A stretch of DNA of 64,000 bases. It comes from Vallitalea okinawensis. Its GTDB lineage: Bacteria; Bacillota; Clostridia; Lachnospirales; PQDH01. The notes beneath the pieces were generated by a model. That model ran no database searches. It saw only the letters and a program-made list of their open reading frames with translations, and was not told the DNA's origin. The position numbers and the translations under genes were made by a program. The stretch is taken from assembly GCF_002964605.1 (NCBI RefSeq), contig NZ_PQDH01000003.1, positions 656,796 to 720,795 on the forward strand. Reading direction: 5' to 3'. Shown here one piece after another: positions 35,991 through 44,501 of this stretch (position 1 is its first letter; every line of letters begins with the position of its first letter).

Positions 35991-36743
35991 TTATCCCCAA
36001 AATAATTCTAGATATTTCAAATCTCTTTGATATTGCTCTAAATGTCCATTTTCAATATGCTTTTTAAATGTTATATTTCCGCTTGTAGCTTCTCTTTCCA
36101 TGAAACTAACTAAATACTCTAATCTTTGTACAACCCACTGAATAATTTCTTGATTGTCTATAGAATCTAGCCCATAGGTATTAATAAATAAACTCAATCG
36201 TCTATGCTTATCTTCTTCACTCCCAAAATTTTCAGGATTATCTGGTGACATTAATGGTATCCATCTATATAATGAATAAGCTATGTCCCACATTCTTGGT
36301 CCAGGATGCAATGTATCAAAATCAATTATCCCGATAACTTTTTTACCCTCCATCACAATATTATAGGGTGCTAAATCTCCATGACACATTGTTTCATTTG
36401 GAGATCTAGGAGGGAGCATCCACTTTTCTTTACCAGTTAATTTCTTAGCATACTCTTCACCAATATCATGAAATTGTTTCATTAATATAGATAATGAGAT
36501 TAGAGCCTCATCACTCTTTGCGTCTTCTGGTAGCAGTTCATTATATACATTCCCTTTTAAATATGATATTTTTTCTATTCCAACTTTATCTATTCCAAAT
36601 GGAAATGGTGCTTTATCAAATCCTTGAGAATGTAAATACCTAAGAAAAAGATGAATATACTCTGTCCATATTTCTGTAGGTCTAAAAACAAAATCATCAT
36701 GTTTATATATACCAGTTCTGCCACCTTCCAAAAATTCATTCAT
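35991..36743 (-). CDS. Aminoglycoside-phosphotransferase-family kinase
   Basis: 251 residues from the ATG at 36743 (GAGGTGATTGAA upstream). A longer frame from 36800 would begin inside the neighbouring attC and is rejected. The catalytic loop is CHGDLAPYNIV (His121, Asp123, Asn128), and the metal site IGIIDFDTLHPG has Asp141. The N-lobe is short (FVFRPTEIWTEYIHLFLRYL). It is not close to the APH gene at 5265. It phosphorylates an unknown hydroxyl compound. Confidence 0.86.
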   Translation of the reverse strand: MNEFLEGGRTGIYKHDDFVFRPTEIWTEYIHLFLRYLHSQGFDKAPFPFGIDKVGIEKISYLKGNVYNELLPEDAKSDEALISLSILMKQFHDIGEEYAKKLTGKEKWMLPPRSPNETMCHGDLAPYNIVMEGKKVIGIIDFDTLHPGPRMWDIAYSLYRWIPLMSPDNPENFGSEEDKHRRLSLFINTYGLDSIDNQEIIQWVVQRLEYLVSFMEREATSGNITFKKHIENGHLEQYQRDLKYLELFWG

Positions 36744-36783
36744 TTCAATCACCTCATTATATTCACATACTTGTTGATAGTGT

Positions 36784-36963
36784 CGCCGACGATTTCGCAT
36801 CTGCGACGTTTCTCAACTTAGAGCGAAGGTGCTCATGCCCTGATAAGGGCTAATGGAGTGTCCAGATGAGCTTAGGTTGAGGTATGTCCAATAGCTTTGT
36901 TTTGCTTCCACTACAGGAGCGATCATACATACTATACAGATTTATTTATTTTGCTATATGATT
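36784..36963 (-). repeat. attC site, diverged (type A)
   Basis: R' eroded to GCCGACG before ATTTCGCATCTGCGACG; stem CAACTTAGAG / CTTAGGTTGAGG and the GCCCTGATAAGGGC hairpin are clear. The right end has decayed to TTATTTTGCTATATGAT. Confidence 0.75.
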
Positions 36964-37056
36964 GATAAAATCAACTTCATACTGCCGCTCACCATATTTT
37001 CTTTCATTGTCAGTAATAGTACCCTCTGTAAGGGAAAAGTGCCCCAAGGTTTATAA

Positions 37057-37677
37057 TTACAAACTCAACCACAAAGCGGGACGAACTCCACCGCTGTTAT
37101 CACCTGTTGAAGGGTGAATTGTGTTGCTACTGTAGCGAAAAGTACCGTTTCCCTGAATGCCTATATTGCCATCGCCGTGGATATATACAGCTCTTCTATT
37201 GTCACGCCCGGGCGACCGAAGCCACCACCACCATGAATACCCATCAAATGTCGATCTTCGCTTGTTGTTGTTTTTATCTTTCTTTTGAAACCAGTATCGT
37301 TGTTTGGCGCTGCGGTTTTCAAGGTTTTTACTGCTGTCACCGAAGTATTTGCACACTACTTCTTCAATACTTAGAAGAAATATGTAATCCCGAGTATCTT
37401 CTCCGCCTCTTGAACCGTACCACTGATTGTCGTGGTTATTGTTTAATGCAGGAGTGATTCTTGACTGTTCGGTCGCGGTGAATTTATTATAAAACTCACC
37501 GTTAAGATATTTTCTTAGCGAGCAGTCAGCCCATGTCACATCACCAGCGCAATTATTATAGGGATGTTGTTCGATCATATTTTCAGTTATAATCAAGGCC
37601 GCATTACCTTGTATATCAAGAATGCGCCAATGATAACCACCAAATAGCAGCATTGAGCCAATATTAAATTCCTTCAT
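37057..37677 (-). CDS. DUF6273-type protein (C-type-lectin-like domain)
   Basis: 206 residues. MLLFGGYHWRILDIQGNAAL and ADCSLRKYLNGEFYNKF start the domain. GYSWWWWLRSPGRDNRRAV, VYIHGDGNIGIQGNGT and GVRPALWLSL end it. These are hallmarks of the DUF6273 family, which I believe adopts a lectin-like fold and is often found in clostridial surface or phage-related proteins. There is no signal peptide. The G+C content is above that of its neighbours. The Asn/Asp/Arg-rich stretch KKDKNNNKRRSTFDGY is unusual. No reverse transcriptase is present nearby. Confidence 0.75.
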   Translation of the reverse strand: MKEFNIGSMLLFGGYHWRILDIQGNAALIITENMIEQHPYNNCAGDVTWADCSLRKYLNGEFYNKFTATEQSRITPALNNNHDNQWYGSRGGEDTRDYIFLLSIEEVVCKYFGDSSKNLENRSAKQRYWFQKKDKNNNKRRSTFDGYSWWWWLRSPGRDNRRAVYIHGDGNIGIQGNGTFRYSSNTIHPSTGDNSGGVRPALWLSL

Positions 37678-37833
37678 TCTCTTTCACCTCGTATAATATA
37701 AATTTTCTGTAGTTCTGTTTCAATGCTCCTACAAGAATAACAGCTTATTATCTTTGCTACAAATTCAAATTTTTCATCTCATTCTTCAATCTTACCATAG
37801 TCAATATCTAAAAGTTAACAGATAGTTTAGTGA
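37678..37833. other. Leader and flank without recognised gene
   Basis: Contains the GAGGTGAAAG ribosome binding site of the DUF6273 gene at its left edge and a weak R''-like GTTTAGTGAAG at 37825. Otherwise nothing is recognised. Confidence 0.4.
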
Positions 37834-38142
37834 AGCAAAGAAATTGAAATCTATTAACTATTAATAAAGTAAGAGCTATTGATCAAGTACTTCTGATTAT
37901 CATATACTTTAGTCAATAGCGTTCATCAATTTAAAATACATTTGTCGATAGAAATTTTTCATTTTCAATTATTCATAACTTGCCGTCCATATGTTACGTT
38001 TTCCTATTGTAAGAACGAACAACACCTTCAACTTGGTGGCTCTTTTAGTCATAGCAATTAGCTAGTGACCCGTTACACTTATTACAAATTATACTTGATA
38101 TGTAGGTAAGTTGTAAATAGTAGTAATTAAAAGTCTATAGCG
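37834..38142 (-). repeat. Repeated cassette remnant, copy 2
   Basis: Homologous to 14442-14820, with an internal deletion of about 70 bases. Shared blocks include TAAGAGCTATTGATCAAGTA, GTCAATAGCGTTCATCA, GTTACACTTATTACAAATTA and TGATATGTAGGTA. The minus-strand frame that encodes the Cys-rich tail in copy 1 is interrupted here (ICNKCNGSLANCYD then TAA). It also follows an R''-like box. Confidence 0.6.
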
Positions 38143-38352
38143 ATCTTTACTTGAAAGAATACATTAGTCATTATTAAATATTAAGATTAAATGCCACCAT
38201 CTATTAATTTTTGTCGTTCTACACTTCAGGCGAGTGATCTCTGATATGCATAGATATACTATCTTAAAGAAATAGTTGGTCGAAACTTATGTATAATTTT
38301 ATTAAATTATTTAGTCAATATATCAAGTTTAGAATTCAGATGAAATCTGCTC
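38143..38352. other. Intergenic stretch without recognised features
   Basis: Two hundred AT-rich bases between the cassette remnant and the attC at 38353. No open frame of note on either strand. Confidence 0.45.
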
Positions 38353-38490
38353 TTATAACGTCTCGGTTTGCGACGTTTCTGAACTGGACCCAAAGGGATA
38401 CCGTCTTGGCGGTGCTTCGCACCTAGTGAAGGAATGTGGTTCCGACTGGCTCGACCCCAAAAAGCTTTCCCTAGGAACACTTGCACTACT
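38353..38490 (-). repeat. attC site, R'' end decayed (type C)
   Basis: R' TTATAACGTCTCGGTTTGCG, GAACTGGACCCAAAGG, tip GGCGGTGCTTCGCACC, CCGACTGGCTCGACCCC and CTAGGAACACTTGCACTA. The final TTGTTA box is deleted. Confidence 0.82.
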
Positions 38491-38540
38491 TATGATTCGA
38501 TACTTATAGCGAATAATACGTAATAAATAATGCGTGGACT

Positions 38541-39512
38541 CTACTTAAATTTTGCATAAGAAATATCAGAATCAATTATCCTTATCATTCTATATTTAGT
38601 TATATTAAATCCACATTTTGTATTCCAAAAACGTCTTGCGCTTATATTTGTAATTCTCCAATCCGCTGATAACCATCTATACCCTTTTAATATTAAGTCC
38701 TTTACAACATAATTCATCAATTTTGTTCCAACTCCACTATGTGAGACATCTGCATAAGTACCTGCTATTGACAGATCAACACATTTTTCTGGTACTAGGT
38801 ATCCATAATCAGCTTCCCATAGAGCTTGAAATGCAACTGGTCTATCTGTTTCAGATATATATAGCATTACTTCATCATCATTTACTAGGCTAGCATAACC
38901 ATCTCTAATCCTCTTTATAGTCTCTACTTTGAGTGGAGCATATACTGGTGAAGCAATTTGATATCTATATATAATGTCAGCCATATCTCTTAAAACATCA
39001 GAATCATTTTTCCTTAAAGACCTTATTGATATTTTTGCATCAGATTCACCTTCCTTATAGTTAGAGAGTTTTAACAACCCATGAACTTGTTGGAATGCAA
39101 ATCCCAACATTTGCAAACTAAACACTTGATTGTCTATGTCTAATGTTTCTATTACATGCTCAAAGTATCCTAATTCAATCCATTGACTAGAACAATGCTT
39201 ATATAACTCATATAGAATTTTATCATTGTCTTCACCAAAAGTTGCTATTCCAAAGCTAGGAACCCAAGCTTGCTTTTTCTGCTCATCGTTCTTTAGTTCA
39301 GCAAATAGAAATCCTACCATTTTTTCATCCTTCATACAAATAGCACCACTTATAACTTTGTTTTTCATCCATTTTTCTATTTCGCTTCCTAGTAAACTTT
39401 CTATTTTCTCTAAGTTTTCATTTATGTACAATTTACTATACAAGTATTCCAAATCTTCAATCATCATCTTTTTCATTTTATTTGTTACTAAATTAAACTC
39501 AATAATCTTCAT
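38541..39512 (-). CDS. Tandem GNAT N-acetyltransferase
   Basis: 323 residues from the ATG at 39512, which has GGGAGGAGG upstream. Two GNAT-like halves are visible. Residues 1-150 are degenerate (ISGAICMKDEKMVGFLFAEL). Residues about 170-320 carry SIAGTYADVSHSGVGTKLM (cofactor loop) and DWRITNISARRFWNTKCGFN. The arrangement resembles mycothiol-synthase-like tandem acetyltransferases, with only the second half likely active. The substrate is unknown. Single-gene cassette. Confidence 0.82.
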   Translation of the reverse strand: MKIIEFNLVTNKMKKMMIEDLEYLYSKLYINENLEKIESLLGSEIEKWMKNKVISGAICMKDEKMVGFLFAELKNDEQKKQAWVPSFGIATFGEDNDKILYELYKHCSSQWIELGYFEHVIETLDIDNQVFSLQMLGFAFQQVHGLLKLSNYKEGESDAKISIRSLRKNDSDVLRDMADIIYRYQIASPVYAPLKVETIKRIRDGYASLVNDDEVMLYISETDRPVAFQALWEADYGYLVPEKCVDLSIAGTYADVSHSGVGTKLMNYVVKDLILKGYRWLSADWRITNISARRFWNTKCGFNITKYRMIRIIDSDISYAKFK

Positions 39513-39620
39513 TCTATTTGTTCCTCCTCCCTTCATATTAAGTTACTTTAGCATAAACTATTTATTCTATAAATCTCTTTTTCAAATTCCTACTATATAA
39601 AAAATAAAATTTATACATTA

Positions 39621-39690
39621 TATAACGTAGAGCTTATATAAGTGAGCACATTAGTTCCTAAAATAAGAAGAATGTGCATTAGTTAATTAT
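39621..39690 (-). repeat. Decayed attC site
   Basis: R' TATAACGTAGAGC and a right part AAGAAGAATGTGCATTAGTTAAT that recalls GAAGGAATGTGCGTAGC. The tip is not recognisable. Confidence 0.5.
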
Positions 39691-39705
39691 CCCGTACTAA
39701 TTGCA

Positions 39706-40509
39706 TTAAAGTTTTGTCACTATAAACATACCTACTTTTGTTGTTATACTAAATGTTCCTTTTTTATCAATCTCTTTTTCTATATATTTATAAAAACTTT
39801 CTAGTTCTTGTTCATTAGATAAACATTCTTTAGCACTAATAATTGATGTTACATATGACACCACTGGTTCTGCCTTATGAACAACAATTTGTCCATCGAA
39901 ATTTTCTGCACTTACATTGTTAAAATACTGCTTCAACATTTCATTACCATTTTCAATACCAAATTTATCAGCAAACTTAGAAGGATTGAAATTTATATAT
40001 TTATCATACTTCTTTACCAGTTCAATTAATTCTTGCATATGTCCTTTTCCATTAGTTGAAACATAAAATTTTCCATTTGGTTTCAGAACTCTTTTTACTT
40101 CAGAAAGTGCTTTGTCAATATCAGGAACGTGATATAGCATATGTCTTGCAATGATAATATCGAAACTTTCATCTTCATATGGAATCTCCTGTATATCAAT
40201 AATTTCGAACTTAACCTTTTCAATGCTTATATTTTGTTTTGAGTCCTGAAGCATCCCTTCTGAAAAATCAGATAAGGTAATATCCCAGTTTTCTTTTACA
40301 GCTTGTTTATTAACTTGCCATAATACTCCGTTTCCACAACCTAATTCTAAAATCTTGCTATTCTCTGGTATATCCATCTTTTCAAAAAACCAGACATGCC
40401 AATCAAGCTTATTTGTGTTGAAACTATGTAAGTTCAGTCTTGCAGATAGATTACAAGAATTTTTATATTGTTCCTTTACTCTACCTTGAATATCAAACTT
40501 ATTTTGCAT
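39706..40509 (-). CDS. Class I SAM-dependent methyltransferase
   Basis: 267 residues. Motif I KILELGCGNGVLWQVNKQAV (near residue 55), ITLSDFSEGMLQDSKQN, DIIIARHMLYHVPDIDKALS and VLKPNGKFYVSTNGKGHM are in order. The SDFSEGML and MLYHVPD elements mark a sub-group close to UbiE/BioC-like enzymes of Gram-positive bacteria. ATG at 40509 with AAGGAGAAAGG. It is separated from the type B attC at 40620 by a leader of about 110 bases. Confidence 0.88.
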   Translation of the reverse strand: MQNKFDIQGRVKEQYKNSCNLSARLNLHSFNTNKLDWHVWFFEKMDIPENSKILELGCGNGVLWQVNKQAVKENWDITLSDFSEGMLQDSKQNISIEKVKFEIIDIQEIPYEDESFDIIIARHMLYHVPDIDKALSEVKRVLKPNGKFYVSTNGKGHMQELIELVKKYDKYINFNPSKFADKFGIENGNEMLKQYFNNVSAENFDGQIVVHKAEPVVSYVTSIISAKECLSNEQELESFYKYIEKEIDKKGTFSITTKVGMFIVTKL

Positions 40510-40619
40510 ACCTTTCTCCTTTTTTTATACTGGTTCTACTTCGCATCTTAATACAATTGCGTTATAACATAAATTTCTACATTACATCTTTGTCTTTTAA
40601 TTTAACAGTATTATCTGTC

Positions 40620-40739
40620 ACCTAACGTTTCGGATTTGCGACGTTTCTCAACTGGACCTATAGAGCCTTTCTTCGAATGTGGTGCTTGCACCCAGTGAAG
40701 TAATGTGCGTGGCGTACGAAAATATATTGTTAGATGATG
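40620..40739 (-). repeat. attC site (type B)
   Basis: R' ACCTAACGTTTCGGATTTGC, tip TGTGGTGCTTGCACCCAG, TAATGTGCGTGGCGTACG and R'' GTTAGAT. R'' is an exact complement of the R' box ATCTAAC at 41276. Confidence 0.9.
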
Positions 40740-40842
40740 TTCTACATTGACCATCTGCTACAAAACTATAACCAAGCCTGTACTAATATTTTTATTGACT
40801 TTACTCTCTCCCTTATTGCCTTGTCTCATAATATAAAGAATT

Positions 40843-41208
40843 TCATATGATAGAACATATTGATAGAATAATAGTCCCACCCCCTGTAAGTATGCTAGTA
40901 TAAATTAAAATATTTGATATTGGCGAATCAAAATGTCCTTCTCGATAAAAAATTTTTTTGTGAACGAAGAAGGGAACTATTCCACCAATTCCAGTAATAA
41001 CTCCTAGAATTAATCCTATTTGTGTTTGTTTATATAATTCTAGTAGTCCATAAAACATTAAAATAATTATTGGAATATGAAGAATAAGAAACCCAGTAAT
41101 TCTGAATGGTAACTTTAAGATTTTCCATTCTTTTTCATATCCAGATTCAATCTCATGCAATAGTAATAATGTTGAATTTAGTATGTAAAATACTAAAGTT
41201 ATATTCAT
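40843..41208 (-). CDS. DUF6713-like small membrane protein
   Basis: 121 residues with four membrane helices. The N-terminal helix ends in LLLLHEIESGYEKEWKILKL, a conserved His-Glu-Ile-Glu motif, followed by GFLILHIPIIILMFYGLLEL and GVITGIGGIVPFFVHKKIFY. I associate this pattern with DUF6713 membrane proteins of unknown function. The cassette is exactly bounded by matching boxes (40729 and 41276), so it is a one-gene unit. ATG at 41208. Confidence 0.75.
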   Translation of the reverse strand: MNITLVFYILNSTLLLLHEIESGYEKEWKILKLPFRITGFLILHIPIIILMFYGLLELYKQTQIGLILGVITGIGGIVPFFVHKKIFYREGHFDSPISNILIYTSILTGGGTIILSICSII

Positions 41209-41275
41209 CTTCTAAATCTATCCTTTCATAATAATCAATGTATAACCTCAAATAATAATAGAAATGGATAATGTC

Positions 41276-41353
41276 ATCTAACGTTCTGTGTACTGCCGAC
41301 GTAGACATACTTCCGATTTGTAGTCCATGTTGGCAATACGGTATTATATGATG
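41276..41353 (-). repeat. attC site (type F, compact)
   Basis: A 78-bp site. R' ATCTAACGTTCTGT, arms GTACTGCCGACGTAGAC / TAGTCCATGTTGGCAATAC, and R'' ATTATAT. The lengths resemble classical short attC sites of mobile integrons. Confidence 0.8.
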
Positions 41354-41461
41354 TTGAATCATTCAGCTTAGAAGCTCTTATCCTATTTTATTTGAAATTA
41401 TACTTACTCACAGTTTCGAATTAATTCTAACCTTAAAGAAAAGAAACTTTTAAGCTTTTTA

Positions 41462-42211
41462 TCATAATTGTAGATTCTCCAAATAATTAAGAACATCTTC
41501 CTCACAATAAAACTTAAACACATTATCTTTTATGAATTCTTTTATTTGTGGATACGTTGTTTGTAATAACATCTCTTCGCACTTATCATAATCATATTCA
41601 GTAGTTTTAAACATTACTTTATTATTACCTATTAAAATCCAATCAGCTCCAAGATGATTACTAAAACTCATACCAACGCTACCTGCATTATATATTTTAA
41701 GTCCATCTATCTCAACTTTAAATTGAAGATGTGTATGACCACAGATTAAATAGTTACTTTCTATATTTTCAAATAGCTTACGTAATTTTTCTATACTTGT
41801 CCTTCTTGTAAAGATTGTAGTTGTTGAATCTGGAACTGCATGGCAGAAACTTATTCTTTTTAAAAAGTCATGATCCAAATCAAGAGTCATTGGTAATGTT
41901 TCTAAAAAATTCTCAAATCCACTTCCTATTTGGAGTGACACCCAATTTATAGCTTCTCTCGCTGTTTTAGAAAGGTGGTTTAATGGCATACTTTTAATCG
42001 ATTTTAATATATCGTCTTCACCATTTCCCCTTATGAAAACAATTTTTTCTTTGTGCATAAAAAGTTCTTCAAGAGTTTTACACGGCATTGGTCCAGATAG
42101 AAAATCTCCTCCAATAACAATTTTATCAATACTATATTCTTTTAAATCATTCATTACGGCCTTCAATGCTGGATAATTCGCATGTATATCAAATAAACAA
42201 GCAATATTCAT
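41462..42211 (-). CDS. Metallophosphoesterase (YfcE-like)
   Basis: 249 residues. The metal-binding blocks are all present: CLFDIHANYPAL (Asp8, His10), VIGGDFLSGP, FIRGNGEDD, FCHAVPDS and LICGHTHLQF with NAGSVG after it. This is the calcineurin-like fold of small bacterial phosphodiesterases such as YfcE/MJ0936. It hydrolyses phosphate diesters or monoesters in the cytosol. ATG at 42211 with AAGGAGGTA. Single-gene cassette. Confidence 0.89.
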   Translation of the reverse strand: MNIACLFDIHANYPALKAVMNDLKEYSIDKIVIGGDFLSGPMPCKTLEELFMHKEKIVFIRGNGEDDILKSIKSMPLNHLSKTAREAINWVSLQIGSGFENFLETLPMTLDLDHDFLKRISFCHAVPDSTTTIFTRRTSIEKLRKLFENIESNYLICGHTHLQFKVEIDGLKIYNAGSVGMSFSNHLGADWILIGNNKVMFKTTEYDYDKCEEMLLQTTYPQIKEFIKDNVFKFYCEEDVLNYLENLQL

Positions 42212-42316
42212 TTGCTCATACCTCCTTATATCATTATGTTGGATAGAAATGAATGATTCAAGTATACACTATATATTTGACCTAAAAGAATCCCTCGCTA
42301 TGAATAAGTCAATGAC

Positions 42317-42480
42317 ACATAACGTTTCGCATCTGCGACGTCGTTGAGCTTACAAGGTCTGCTCATGGCTGCGAGTCTCTGAGCGCTTAATGCAGACCTG
42401 ACTTGGTTAGCGAAACGATGTGGTGAGCCTGCCAAAGGTATACCCTGCGAACCCTTGGAAGATGCATTGGTTAAGTGAAG
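42317..42480 (-). repeat. attC site (type E)
   Basis: R' ACATAACGTTTCGCATCTGC, centre AAGGTCTGCTCATGG / GCGCTTAATGCAGACC, GACTTGGTTAGCGAAACG, CCTGCGAACCCTTGGAAG and R'' GTTAAGT. Best-preserved type E copy. The 60 bases to its right carry a small GGAC-GTCGG-GTCC hairpin. Confidence 0.9.
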
Positions 42481-42570
42481 TAGCGGGCGACCCTCGAAGA
42501 CAGACCAACAGGACGTCGGGTCCTAATAATGTCTTTACTCCTATAATATAATGCTTATCAAATATTATGC

Positions 42571-42945
42571 TTATAATTCATATTTGTACACATGATTGTA
42601 GTCTCTAGAAAAGGTTACTTGCACACTCTTTTTAGTAAGATTATATACAGCTGACCATTGCTCATCACCTGGTATTACATTTTTCTTTAACAATTCTAAT
42701 GCATCCTTAACCGAAATAATTCCTTGGCACTTTTCTAGTTCATTTTCAATGTTTTCATATCTATCTTTCCCAAATCCATTTTGATTCGGATTATTATGTA
42801 ACCTAAAATTAGTTACTACATGATAATCGTTATTTTTCATTGTAGTAACCATTTTTCCATTCACAAACTCTATTACAGCGGAATTTCCCGTTGCATCTAC
42901 AACCATATAATGTATTGGTGCGACGATATAAAAAAGATTGTATTT
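42571..42945 (-). pseudogene. C-terminal remnant of a choloylglycine-hydrolase/C45-like protein
   Basis: The frame reads APIHYMVVDATGNSAVIEF and then VVTNFRLHNN near its middle. These are the conserved parts of linear-amide C-N hydrolases (penicillin V acylase, acyl-CoA:6-aminopenicillanate acyltransferase). The N-terminal nucleophile Cys and about 200 residues are missing. The residues upstream of APIH are not family-like and no ribosome binding site precedes the first ATG (42906). The remnant is 112 codons plus a short upstream stretch. Confidence 0.7.
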
Positions 42946-43017
42946 CTTAACTAACTGAATTATGTAATATTTTGTACTGAATTGAAATTAATTAACAATA
43001 AAAATGTGTAAGTTTTC

Positions 43018-43170
43018 ACCAAACGTCTCCTGTTTGCGACGTTCCTAAGATGGTCTCATAGGAATACCGTCTTGGCGGTGCTTGGACCCAGCGAAGGAAT
43101 GTGGTGCGAAGGCTTTGGACTCCAAAAACTAACTTCAGTACCCTTGCGCTAAACATATTGTTATAAGATG
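43018..43170 (-). repeat. attC site (type C)
   Basis: R' ACCAAACGTCTCCTGTTTGC, GGTCTCATAGGAATACCG, tip GGCGGTGCTTGGACCC, GCGAAGGCTTTGGACTCC, and CTTGCGCTAAACATATT with R'' GTTATAA. Confidence 0.88.
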
Positions 43171-43210
43171 TGCGATATCTTTTCCCTCTCAAAATTCTTC
43201 ACATAAAGAA

Positions 43211-43669
43211 CTATCTCATAGCATCATGCTTATCATACGTGTTATTGAATACCTTTAACTTTCTTGTAGAAAAACAATAAATTATTATATTTATTAAGGA
43301 AACAAGAATTAATATATGCAGTATTATATGATATAAGTCAGGTATGTAAATATTAGAAGATGATACTAGCTTTATAGTATCAGCAAAATAATTTATTTTT
43401 CCTTCTGAAGGTCCAAATATTGTGAAGTACCAATGAGATAAAAATTGGGTTGAAAACCACATAAAAAGCCAGCCTGTGAGCAAATATTTTCCTATTCTCT
43501 CTTTCAAAAGAAACCCGATAAATAAGATTAAAAATATAAGAAAAAATATCCCATCATCACTATATGATCTTGTAACTAAAATATAACCACCAATATTCAT
43601 TCCCACTATATCTAGAAAAAACCACAATAATAAGCACAAATTTGAAACAAAACATACTTTCTTACTCAT
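43211..43669 (-). CDS. Small membrane protein, unknown function
   Basis: 152 residues with four membrane helices (about 8-30, 38-55, 62-80 and 112-132). Helices 2-3 read GIFFLIFLILFIGFLL and YLLTGWLFMWFSTQFL. An extracytoplasmic loop WYFTIFGPSEGKINYFADTI lies between helices 3 and 4. No recognisable family. ATG at 43669 with GGAGGAAT. Confidence 0.7.
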   Translation of the reverse strand: MSKKVCFVSNLCLLLWFFLDIVGMNIGGYILVTRSYSDDGIFFLIFLILFIGFLLKERIGKYLLTGWLFMWFSTQFLSHWYFTIFGPSEGKINYFADTIKLVSSSNIYIPDLYHIILHILILVSLINIIIYCFSTRKLKVFNNTYDKHDAMR

Positions 43670-43759
43670 TTTATTCCTCCATAACCTACTTATAAGTTTT
43701 TATGATATTTTTAAATTTATGTAAGAATGCTTTTCATCATAATATTTATAAATACTTAC

Positions 43760-43798
43760 AACAATTTCGTTGAATCTAAACTATGTGATGTTAACAAC
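43760..43798 (-). repeat. Possible attC remnant (R'' end)
   Basis: AAACTATGTGATGTTAACAA recalls the GTTATGTGATG right end of other sites; ACAACAATTTCG may be the other arm. Weak. Confidence 0.35.
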
Positions 43799-43857
43799 AT
43801 TCATGCAAATAGATTTTACCTATAGCTGTTACGCGACTATTCATAGTACCATAACTC

Positions 43858-44394
43858 CTATTCGTTTTTGAATTCTCTATCAAGAATTGAATACATCTCT
43901 AGATCAATAAATCCTCCATACTCATATTCAAATTCTCTCAAAATCCCTTCACAAGTAAAACCATTCTTTAGTAATACTCTTTTTGAGCCTTCATTTCTTG
44001 CATCAACATATGCTTGTACTCTATTGTAATTTAGCTCTTTAAAACCATAATTCAAAAGTTGCTGAATAAAACTAGAAACTATACCTCTCCCCCAAAATTC
44101 TTTCATCAATCTAAAACCAATTTCAACTTTCCTATGGGCGGTTTCATAATCAAAAAATCCTATGTCTCCAATATATTCATTAATCTCTTTATCTACAATT
44201 ATCCATCTACCACAGTTATTATTGAATAGTTCGTTACACCATTCAACTTGTTTTTCTGCTTGTATTAAATCTTTTGTTGCGCCACTGTCCCCATAATAAC
44301 GCATAACATTCCAATCATTGCTAATCTCTACGAATCCATTAGCGTCTTCCTTTGTCGCTTTTCGTAATTTGTAATTCTTATACTCAAAATCCAT
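43858..44394 (-). CDS. GNAT N-acetyltransferase, RimJ/RimL type
   Basis: 179 residues from the ATG at 44394, with AAAGGAC upstream. A longer frame from 44442 is translated attC sequence and is rejected. Elements: YKNYKLRKATKEDANGFVEI, YIGDIGFFDYETAHRKVEIG, RLMKEFWGRGIVSSFIQQLL (cofactor loop), VQAYVDARNEGSKRVLLKNG. Close to alanine N-acetyltransferases and possible amine detoxifiers. Confidence 0.88.
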   Translation of the reverse strand: MDFEYKNYKLRKATKEDANGFVEISNDWNVMRYYGDSGATKDLIQAEKQVEWCNELFNNNCGRWIIVDKEINEYIGDIGFFDYETAHRKVEIGFRLMKEFWGRGIVSSFIQQLLNYGFKELNYNRVQAYVDARNEGSKRVLLKNGFTCEGILREFEYEYGGFIDLEMYSILDREFKNE

Positions 44395-44416
44395 TGTTCT
44401 TAGTCCTTTCTTCAGC

Positions 44417-44501
44417 TTAGGTTGAGGCATGTGTGAGGGCATGTCCCCATAGGCTTTACGACCCTCGCCCGAACCTTACGCAAATGTATTGTTACCGGAT
44501 G
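44417..44501 (-). repeat. attC fragment (R'' half, type A)
   Basis: CTTAGGTTGAGGCATGTGTG, CCATAGGCTTTACGACCC, CGAACCTTACGCAAATG and R'' GTTACCG. The R' half has been lost up to the ribosome binding site of the GNAT gene. Confidence 0.82.

Noticed and set aside
41153..41362. Minus-strand open frame across the compact attC
   Set aside because: It reads the attC and the start of the DUF6713-like gene in a wrong frame.
43858..44442. Extended N-terminus of the GNAT protein at 44442
   Set aside because: The extra residues are encoded by attC sequence; the ATG at 44394 has a good ribosome binding site.
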